DNA of 64,000 nt from Calcarisporiella thermophila CBS 279.70 (lineage: Eukaryota > Calcarisporiellomycota). Shown one piece after another: positions 34,477-45,582 of this stretch (position 1 is its first letter; every line of letters starts with the position of its first letter). Made by a program: the position numbers and the translations under genes. The DNA lies in contig NW_027192203.1 in NCBI RefSeq assembly GCF_041956535.1, forward strand, positions 310,001 to 374,000, read 5' to 3'. The notes under the pieces are model-generated. The model saw only the letters and a list, made by a program, of their open reading frames with translations. It ran no database searches and had not been told where the DNA came from.

Positions 34477-36460
34477 TCATCTTCTTAGGATGACATTGTC
34501 CTCGTCTCCAATTTCTTCCTCTTCCTCGGCGGATGTTTGGTCTGCTTCCATTTTGGACTGCTTCGATCGTGCTTCATTCACTCCCTTAATCACCTCACTG
34601 GCGGGACACTTGTCAGGAGCGTAGTGAACGATAAAATCGCCCTCATCATACCGATTCGGGAACGTGTTGAAGGTGTGGTCGTCCTTATCGAGAACAAGTG
34701 CCTATGACATCCAGATTTTAATCTCCCGCCAAATACTGAGCGTAGCACTTTCATTTACATACCCCTCTCTCCCATTCCGGCTTGTTCATCTCCAGCCACA
34801 TAGCCTTCTGCTCAAAGAACTTTGCGTTGTATTCGTCTTTGCGCGCTTGTACTGCGCGCAGGAAGCCACGGCTCCACTCTGAATTGCGCATCAAAAAGAC
34901 GCCGGCGTTGATCATCGAATCGCCGCGGGGACGCGCAACAATGAGATGCTTCTGGTCAAAGTCGGGCGTAGTTTCCTCGAATTTTTTAAGCAAGCTCTCA
35001 ACGCTGATCGTAGAATTGAAGATCACCGCATCCATGTCAAGCCAAAAGAGCCAGTCGAACCGGGGCAGTACCTTTTCGACTGCATCGAGTTTGCCCCAGA
35101 CTGTTTTGCGTTGTTTCCGCGACTGCTGTTCAAACTCCTTCGATCGTGCAACGAAGGCGTAGTCATGTAGCTTTGCATATTGTCGTTTGTTATCGGCAGC
35201 GACACCAGCTGCTTGGATCATGCACATGTCTGGGTAGACATAGGACGAGGTGAGGACAACGACACTCGGGTGCTCCGAAAGCAGTTCGTTCAACCCCATA
35301 CTGCTATCTGGGTCCTGCTGAATTCGTGAAGGCCAGCGGCGGCACACTTTGGTTGGTTTGATATTATATTTTCTCGCCAGGGTCTTAAACTCGTCGTCAA
35401 GGAATACGTCCAAAACCGCAATCTCGTCGCCATTGATGGCCTCGACCTGGTTTGTCCAAGGCACAATGCGGTGGCTGTCCTCGACAAATTGGAACGCGGG
35501 GGTGTTAGCATTGAGCAGAAACTCGTGGAAGTAGTGCCAATAAGCGGAGGTGATCAGAGTGCCGTTGGAAGGTATGGTGTCTTTAAGCTCAAGCAGGGTG
35601 GCAACTGCCTCCGAACCTACCAAGATCGACTTGTTATCGTCTGCAGACCCATCGAAGCGGCCCCACACAAGGAAGTTGGGATGCTGTGAATTGATGCGGT
35701 GGGTGTAGAAGTTGCCGCCGCCAATCACGCCATTTGTCAGCTCGTCAAGAATTTTATCTACACGGAAAACGGTGCTGCCATCGGCGATAAGCAAATAGTC
35801 ATAGGTGACGCTGTCTTCCAAATCAGCAAGAGACTGCGCCCATTTCATAATGCTTTCCTCGCTGGTATCGTTCATCTCCACGATATCGTCGAACTCTATA
35901 CTCTCTGCAACGTATTGGCGATGAAGATCGGGCATCGCGGCCTTCGCCTTTGCATCATCCTTCACCAGAAATTTGTAAATTACAGAGCCGTCATAGCGGC
36001 GACATGGAACTAGGTTGTCAAAATTCCCAAACATATACTCCCGGATCAACATTCTGCGGGACACATCTTCCACTGGGCTGGTAATTGCTACTAGAAGCGG
36101 ATAATGGCCAGCAGTTTCAAAGATTCCCCGGTCTGCCATTTCGTCTAGATCGCCATGGTCGTGATAGAGCTCCGGCGGGTGGCGAGGAGGGGTCGAATCA
36201 TGGAGCGGGTCAGGTGAGTGGGTGGCAGGAGAGTGGAGGAAATCTTTAGTCTGTTCGGGAATATTGAGCAAAAGTAGAAGAAAAAGCGCAATTAGAGCAA
36301 GGCCCAGATATAAACGGCGATTCCCACGGAAAATCCCTCCACGATAATGGGCGGAGGGGAGCTGTGCTTGCATCTCTTCAAGTGAACGCAACTTTAAAGG
36401 TGAATTCAGGTCAGTATCTGCTGAGCGTATTCTGAATGTATCCCTCTGACGAGAAGTCAT
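34477..36460 (-). CDS. Two-domain Golgi glycosyltransferase: GT31-like domain plus GT34 (Gma12/Mnn10) domain
   Basis: Type II Golgi membrane protein of about 640 residues in two exons. A single transmembrane anchor lies at about residues 49-67 (LYLGLALIALFLLLLLNI). Residues about 115-330 resemble the galactosyltransferase GT31 fold: SRRMLIREYMFGNF, then SIEFDDIVEMNDTSEESIMK with MKWAQSLADL, then YDYLLIADGSTVFRVDKILD. In active GT31 enzymes the last motif carries an acidic triad; here it reads ADGS. Residues about 390-600 are a GT34 domain: SVVVLTSSYVYP, then YAKLHDYAFVARS, then WGKLDAVEKVLPRFDWLFWL with LDMDAVIFN as the intact DxD metal site. Then MINAGVFLMRNSEWSRGFL. Exon 2 supplies GDFIVHYAPDKCP and an acidic tail. 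The GT34 part probably transfers galactose or mannose to N-glycan mannans; donor not determined. Confidence 0.85.
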
Positions 36461-37707
36461 TGTTTTTATAATTAGACGAATTTAAATGCAGAAACAGAGG
36501 CAAGAGTGGAAAGTTTATAAGTAAAGATGACATTAAAAGTACTACGAGGCGATTAGTGAAAGCCCATGACAAGATGTTGGTCCTCTGTCAAAAATTGAAT
36601 ATACCTTTGAATAGAGTCCTTATTTTTGCGGCTTAGCATTGAGGCGCCTCGCTCTCTATCAGGGGACTGCGGATGCTTTTCTTAGAATCTAGAAGATGAT
36701 TGGGCTCCTGAATGAAAATCAAAACTTCTTCGTGTAAGGTGTGATAAATTGATCATAAGAATAGTTTTAAAATAAACCAACCACGCAGACCAGGCAATTT
36801 TGTGTCTATCCAGGCAATGATTCAGGCACGAATTGCGCAGTGCAATTCTTTGTAATGAATATGAGCGCTGTACCTATATTAGTTGCCTCCATTGCTTGGG
36901 TCGAGGCCACGCATACACCTTCCGAGTGGCTGAATGGGGAAATTGGATAATAGACGTGGCGTGTTAACCTAAGCACCGAATGTAATAAAGCGCCGTCAAT
37001 TTAACGAATGAGCCTATGTGCTTATTGAGGTGGGCTATCGTATTAAGCCCATGCGGTGTTGGCTTGCTCGGCTTGGTATCGCATTTGTGGCATGAGTTTA
37101 CAACCAGCTTCCATGTTTTAAGAAATGCGTCTCGATAGCAATTAAATTGATTTCCGTGGAGGATTTGACCTTTGTAGATGCAATTTTCTGTTGCAATAGG
37201 AACTGGATATGCAGCATCGGACGATGCTGCATGAACGCTGCATCCAATCCCTCCCAGAAAGTCGGGCGAGTGAGAAGCTCCGGCTATGCCTCTAAGGATA
37301 CGGATCAACAGATCTGACCTGCCTTGGTGTTGAACCGATTGCTGCTGCACAGAGAATTCACCTCCTTGTGCCCTTCGTTACCCCTTACATTAGAATCACG
37401 AAATACGCATGGGACAACGTTTTGCCATTTCATTTTAAAAAAAAAAGATTGAGGCTTATGATGCTCTGCGTGAGTAAGCGTTCTGAACTGATTCATTCAT
37501 GTAGTGATAAAGAAAGCAGGCCATTTTACACATATAAATTCAAAACTTTTATTCACAACAGTATAGCTTTTCCCCCTTGCGTGAGATAACAAAGAAGCAA
37601 TTACGATCAAATTATGCCCTAACACGTTATTTCTCTCTCCTATTCTACAATGGAATGGCAGCACGCTATGCAAAATATCTAACAACGGGACCAACGGCTT
37701 CGCCCCA
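36461..37707. other. Intergenic region with a 22-bp palindrome
   Basis: About 1.25 kb upstream of the glycosyltransferase gene and downstream of GPI. I find no supported gene. A perfect inverted repeat with 10-bp arms and a 2-bp centre lies at 37,210-37,231 and is listed separately. Confidence 0.55.
37210..37231. repeat. Perfect 22-bp inverted repeat
   Basis: Arms TGCAGCATCG and CGATGCTGCA are exact reverse complements, separated by GA. It sits about 750 bp upstream of the glycosyltransferase start codon. It could be a binding site for a dimeric regulator or a short hairpin; no function can be assigned. Confidence 0.6.
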
Positions 37708-39538
<1,831 letters not shown>

Positions 39539-41606
39539 GGTGCAATGGGGGCAATGCAGTAATGGGGGAGAGAAGAGAGTAGAATGGAGGAGAAAAATAG
39601 GAAGAGTTTTGTTGGGGGGGATAATTCTCGAAGGAAGTGAGAAGACGACAGGGGCCTTTAATCAAAAATCGGTGTGCGAAAAAGATTCTATTCGAGTCAC
39701 GGCTGAATAAGCCAGGGAAATGGTGAGAGGCTGAATCCGACCTCGGTGTGAAATTATTATCAGATATGGGTTTCCCTCTCGAAGGAAATGGCCGTGACGG
39801 GCCCCACTCTTCCCATGAGTCGGCTGATGAGCAGTCCCCATGGTTATAGAAGGCCCTCCTTCCTAATTGCGCGGCAAGGCTTGTGTAGAGACACAGAGCT
39901 GGGCCGCCCAGTCTGGCTTGCTGGCCACAGACGGGTTCTCTTTCGCAGCATCTCTCGGGCGTCATGCCTTCCGTTTCGCTTCTCCCCCTAGCGCTTCCTG
40001 TCAGCGAGGCCGTGTGCCCATGAGCTTGGCTCCCTCTCTGCGCTGGCTGCTCGTTTGTCGCCCGATTCATTTCCGGACGGAACCCGAACTCGAAGTATGT
40101 AATAGGGGATTATAAATCTATTTAATAACAAGGGGCTTTATTACTTAATGCCGAGTAATCACCAGCGCCAGAGTGATTGCGCAGATGCGCTGCAATATCC
40201 CAGGGGAGCCGGCGAATGGCTCCGCTTTGCCGTATTAGGCAAGTGATTCGGGCAGAGCCAGCAGGCAGCAGCCTTCATCGGCTCAGAGGGGCCCCCTTTG
40301 GCCGTCGGTCTTGCAGCCTCTGGTGCCGCGGCATTTTCCGCTGAATAATCTGAAATGCGTGCGTCAGGCGGAGGCTTAGCGGGGAGAGGCGACGGATGGG
40401 GATTTGATGGGATGTCAAAAGCGGCGTGGGGAGAAAATGCTAACAAAAAGACCGCGAGCTGGGAGCGCGCACTCTGGGAACCGCAGATCGCGCGTGGAGC
40501 CTCTGATTGCCCGCCATTCTGCCCTTGGCTCCTTTTGGGCCGCCTCAGCTTGCATCTTCATTTCCTATTTTTGCAACATATTAAAATTGTTCTAAAATCG
40601 CGAAGAGAGCGCGCATGAATAATTGAACTCTGTGAAGAGGTTGAAACCTTTGCGGTGCTCGCCAATCTCTGAGAGCCATGCGCGGCCTCAGCGGTGCGGT
40701 TTAGGTTCAATGTTTCGCCCATCCTCGACCTGGCATGGCCAATGCTGGAGAGCCACGCTGATCCGTCCCGGCTCCAAGACGATGACGACGTCTCGGAGGT
40801 TTTTCCTGCGACGCGATTGCTGCGAAACACGGGCTCGCCTCGATTCCCCCCCTCCCTCGCGCCCCTCCTCCCCTCCGCCCTCGTGCCGTCCGAGCGTGGG
40901 CTTCCAGCCCTCTGCGCCCAAGGGCGATTTGGCCCACACTCCACGGCCAGGCAAGAGGTGGGAAAACCGCTGCGCAACTGCTTTATTAATTTTACTTTAT
41001 TCTAATTTGTGCTATGTATTTTATTAGATTGATTTTATTTATTTTATACTTTGAACAAAGTTATATTTGTTTCCCTTTCTATTACCTATAGCTTTATTTA
41101 TAGCTTTATTTATTTTTCTCCCTCCCCCCCCTCGCCCTCCCCTTCCCAGTTTCGCCTTCATATCTCCTCCACCGCGCTCTTTCCCCATTTTCTCCCATCG
41201 CTTTTCTCTTGCCATCATCGACTCCACCGCCTTCAGAACCCATCGGGCACGGCTAATTGCAACCAGGCGAACCCTCTCGACCCAAGCGTATCTATCGGCC
41301 CCATCCTTCGTTACCCGGCCCTGCTCGTTTGCTACTCCAGCCAAAGACCGCACGCGTATTCTGCTAATTCACGCTCGGCCTCGGGCTCAATGGGTCTGTT
41401 CCCCGCCACATTTCGGTGAAAACGCAAGCGTAGTTCTATCATCGAATTCCACGACGAAAAGCCGGTGTCTGAAAAAAGGAGGAGAAGTCGGTTTCACGCA
41501 CCCACCGCAAAGCGTGCATTTCATCGGCATTTTCAAAGCTTAGTCCAACCCCCTCGGCCGAAGGATTGGATTGTGAAGCAAAGGAGCGCGGTGCGTGCCT
41601 GGCCGA
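39539..41606. other. Long GC-rich divergent promoter region (GPI / INTS10-like)
   Basis: About 2.07 kb between two divergent genes. It is GC-rich, with long pyrimidine tracts (about 40,845-40,885 and 41,115-41,215). Open frames here run on both strands but lack conserved motifs and look like by-products of GC content. A 12-bp tandem duplication lies at 41,089-41,112. I see no RNA gene. Confidence 0.5.
41089..41112. repeat. Tandem duplication of a 12-bp unit
   Basis: TAGCTTTATTTA occurs twice in direct succession, in an AT-rich island inside the GC-rich promoter region. Likely replication slippage; no function known. Confidence 0.7.
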
Positions 41607-44600
41607 ATGTATACTCCCAAAAGCATTATGGAGCCTCACCCACACAAGCACTATGATCCGTCTGGCTTCTCTCCTCCTCATTCCCGCACCGCCCCTCCCC
41701 ATTCTCTCCCGGAATACATTCACATTATCGACTCGCATCTCTCGGGCAGGCAGCTGACCGCCGCCCGCTTGGCGCTGCGCTCGGCCGCGGAGGCGTTTCC
41801 AAACTCGTTCGATGTTTTGGTAATTAGATGCCTCGCGAAGAAACCGCGCCCTCGGGCCCGGCGCCTGACAATGGATGATTGACTCATTTCTCGGTAATCA
41901 TAGCTACGCTCCCATAGTTTAGCAATTTTCGATGGAGATTGGACGTTAGCAATTCAGACCCTTCAGCAGCTGTATGGCCTCTTCGTATTACTAATGTATC
42001 GATTGCATCTCTAAACTCCCTAACTTGACTTTGTTTTTCAGCCTTGAGCAGAACCCAAATTCCCACTCCCTTCACAGCCACATGGCCGAAATAACTCGTT
42101 CGGTGCAGCGCCAGCGTCCCAGCGAGTATTTCGGTAAGCATGCAACCTGTTCCATTAGGGCGCCCGGAGGATCCCTCACCTTTCTTCACTTGACAGCTTT
42201 TTTTCTCAAACTACCGCCCATGCTACAGGAGCTCGTCCTGACCAAGGGTGCCGGTGAGTGGTTACTTGTTGGCTACATGAGGGCGAGAGCGGTGGGATAA
42301 CCTGTTGCTCCATAGAGTTTTTCCATTCGAAGGGCATGCTGCTTGACGCGTGCAAGGTCTTCCTTCTATTCATCAAAGCCTTCCCGATGACAACGCCAAA
42401 ATATGGGGTGAGTGGTCCCAATCTTTTGATGTCGCATAGCCTCTACTCACCCGCAGCCTATTGATAGCCTAGAGCAGCGGACCTGATCATTCAATGTGAG
42501 TATGAATCGACCCAAGCCCTCCAAGCCACGAACGCTTACAGGGCACTCTTTGGTAAGCGTCGCATCCATCTGAGTTGGCCACTGTAAGAAAGAGTAACGT
42601 TATGCTTCCTATCCAGTGAATGAAATTCTCCCCCAGATCCTGCGTTATAAACTCCTCTTGATTCCCAGCCATCCGTATCAACCCCCTTCGTCCGCGCAAA
42701 CCTCCTCGACGTACCCCTCTCTCCAGGCCCATACCGATGACCAAAGTGTGGCCGTGACTTGGTCGCAAATACGCTCGTGGATTGAGGTGATGCAAGGCTA
42801 CTACATAGCTCGTCGCGAATGGGCTCCGCTCTTTCAAATATCGCTGCTTATTCTCGAGAAGTGCGGCTACACGGTCCAATCCCCTCTGTATCCCCATCCA
42901 GAGCATACCGATGTGATCCAGCGCTTATTAAACTTGATGCACGTGGGGCAATCGCAGCTCTCAAGACCGCCGGCGGGCTTCCAGTACCTAGCTTTAGAGC
43001 TGCCCATCCTAGCTTCTGTGTTCGCCTATGAAGCGTTTCTATTTTTTGACATGGTCATGGGTCGATACTCTGTGACGCGGGCATCCCAGGGAAAGGGCGA
43101 GATGAGCTCACGACCACGTAAAGGAATGCCGGTGTGCTTGGTGCCATTTTACGACGTGGGATTGTCTTGGATGGAGCTAGAGAGGGCCGTGCGGCCATTG
43201 GAGATAGGCATCAGAACGTATTCGTCCAATGAAGAGTATGAAATTGAATCAGAGACAAGGGAGGAGGCGGGGGAAGAGATGGAGGAGGAGAAGAGAGCAA
43301 AAAAGAAGAGTGAGATGGAACTGAGAAGCCTCGAAGAATTCGAGAGAGGAAAAAAGAAACGACGAATGAGCTATCTGGGGGAGAGTGATATTTCCGAGTG
43401 GTCGGAGCTGTGTGGTAGCGAGGGCAGCAGCAGAGAAGAGAAGCGGCGGTCGTCAGGTTCATCAAGTGTGATGCAGATAGGCAACTTGATCAACGTGGAT
43501 GATATGGGTGAGGGGGGAAAAAGTAGGGGAGGAGGAGGAGGAGGAGGAGGAAGAGGGAGAGGAAATAGAAGAGGAGGAGGCCATGTTGCAGAGCTACGAG
43601 TGGGAGGAAACCACGCGGGAGGCTACCCAGGTTTTGATCCGAAGCCAGAGGCTTTTAGACCGCATGGAGCATCTGGTATCCCCCGCAGGGGATCAGAGGT
43701 TACTGGAAGAAGGTAAATGTGTCTCTAGCAGAAGAAGCCTCGCGACCCTTCTCTCATTCTATGTTAATAGAGCTAAATAAGTTGTACGAAAGATGGAAAC
43801 TCCCACCCCTTCTTTTCAACGCCGCTCTTTTGACCTTAGCAGAAGTTTGCCTGATGAAGGTAGGACCGCAGACTCTCTCTTCAAAAACGCATGATTTGAC
43901 GCCCTCCTTATCTCCTAGGATCGGCTCCAGTCGGCCCTGGCGTACTACCGCAGGGCCTGCTCCAAAGTGACGAGAGAATGGGAGAGGTTCAGGCAAGAGC
44001 AACAATGGCAACAAGAGCACCCTCAATCCATAAAACGCTCCTCCACCTCCTCCACCTTTACAACGTCCTCACCAGTAAGCAGCTCGTCCACGGAAACCAT
44101 CCCGTCCGCTTATACAAAGGAGACTACCGCCGTATCCAAACCCCCCTGGCTGCTTATCTTCCCATTCCGTCTGCTCTACAGCATTTCTACCTGCTATCTG
44201 AAGGCCAAGTGGTATGCTGAAGCACGCATTGAACTCTACATGCTGCTCAGTGCGATGCCGCATCTCAGAATCAAAGGCCGTTTGTTTGTGAGGGAGGATG
44301 AAATGCAGCTTCGAACGATGCAGAGAAGTTGGATCCGGCTGACGCCGATATCACTGAACCTGCTCGCCGTGCGGTGTTTGAAGTATTTGGTGGCCGGCTT
44401 GATGGTAGGCAGAGCGTCCCTTTCTGTTTTTGCACTTTCCATTCCCTTGCGTACTGAGTCTTCCTCACATAAATAGCACGAGCTCACCCACAAACGCTAC
44501 GACGACCGTATAGCAGCACAGCTCCTTGTCCTAATACAGTATGGCTGGCCTTACTACAAGGAGGATATGTTGCCCCGAGTCATCGGCATTATACGGCGCA

Positions 44601-44848
44601 ATGGCAGTCTAGTCTGCCGCGGGCTCTCTCGCTACCTCTTCCAGCAGGAGATTCTGGAAATCCTCCAATCCCTTGCGACGCTTCAACCCTTCACCCTTGA
44701 CATTTTCGAGAGATCAATGGAGCATCCTGCCGCTCTGCTACGCAAGCACGCGCAGATGGCAGCGAGGTGGACGTCCGCGGACCAAATGGCCATGTTGATT
44801 CAATTTTGTCGCGAGAAGGTCGCGGAAAGCTACGGTGCTGGTGCTTAG
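41607..44848 (+). CDS. INTS10: Integrator complex subunit 10-like protein
   Basis: Integrator is an RNA polymerase II-associated complex that cleaves snRNA and nascent transcripts; INTS10 is a non-catalytic TPR-like module subunit. The gene has about ten exons. Blocks lie in the same order as human INTS10 as I know it: LTAARLALRSAAEAFPNSFD, then LAIFDGDWTLAIQTLQQLYG, then FFLKLPPMLQELVLTKGA. Next come EFFHSKGMLLDACKVFLLFI with KAFP, and ALFVNEILPQILRYKLLLIP. Next is TWSQIRSWIEVMQGYYIARR, and an acidic low-complexity linker. After the linker: REATQVLIRSQRLLDRMEHL, then ALAYYRRACSKV, then LNLLAVRCLKYLVAGL. The end holds AAQLLVLIQYGWPYYKEDML and FQQEILEILQSLATLQPF. The reading frame shifts inside the linker near 43,500-43,540, either through an intron or a sequence error. 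Assignment rests on pattern and order, not on an alignment. Confidence 0.58.
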
Positions 44849-45582
44849 GCCACCACGCATCCTCCCTGTGTTTTATGTATCCTTTAATTTTTGTTATATA
44901 TAAAAAGTATATATTTTATTTCTGTTCAAGGTTGAATAATTTCAGGCATTTCTCACCCCCCCCCCCCTTTTCCATTTTCGTTATCCTTTACGCGCCTAAA
45001 TCTATCTATGAAACACTTTTCTCGCCTATTATACCACCCTCATCAAGTTTGGCATATGCTTTTCAATCATTGAGCTGGAGCAAGATGTTTATGACTGTTT
45101 TTTATCCTCATTTTTGGTGACGGTGAGGGCGGGGGCGAGGGTGGAAAAGGGGTTGGTTTTTCCGGTTTTGGGTCATTTTTTGTTTTTTGTATAGAGCATT
45201 TTCTCTTTGTGGATCTAAGAGAAAAGTGAAGAAAGTGGAAGAGGAGGAGAAAGCAGGGGCGAGCAAGGGATTCGGGACTGGGATAATATTTCTATTTTTC
45301 AGTTTGTTGTGTTAGTTGGTCATATCTATTTTTTATATCTCTTCACCAAAGTAGGCTGTTCATAAAGCACTTTTCTTTTCTTCTCATTTAACCTAGAAAG
45401 CGGTCTGATGCGCTATCAGCACTTGAAATTTGAAATGAGGTCAGAGGAGGAAAAAAAAAATGCTATGTTCATTGATAACAATTGAGGGGAAAATATAGAG
45501 GGAAAGAGAGAGTAGGCAAGAGAAATAGAACATAAAAATATCAAGCCAAATATAAATCCAAATATCAATCCAGTGTGTTTGT
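44849..45582. other. Intergenic 3'-3' region
   Basis: About 730 bp between the convergent INTS10-like and ALIX genes. It includes a C run near 44,957 and T-rich stretches. No gene seen. Confidence 0.55.

Noticed and set aside
40558-41030. Several 75-140-codon open frames on both strands in the GC-rich gap
   Set aside because: Mutually overlapping, Arg/Ser/Pro-rich and without conserved pattern, as expected by chance in GC-rich DNA.
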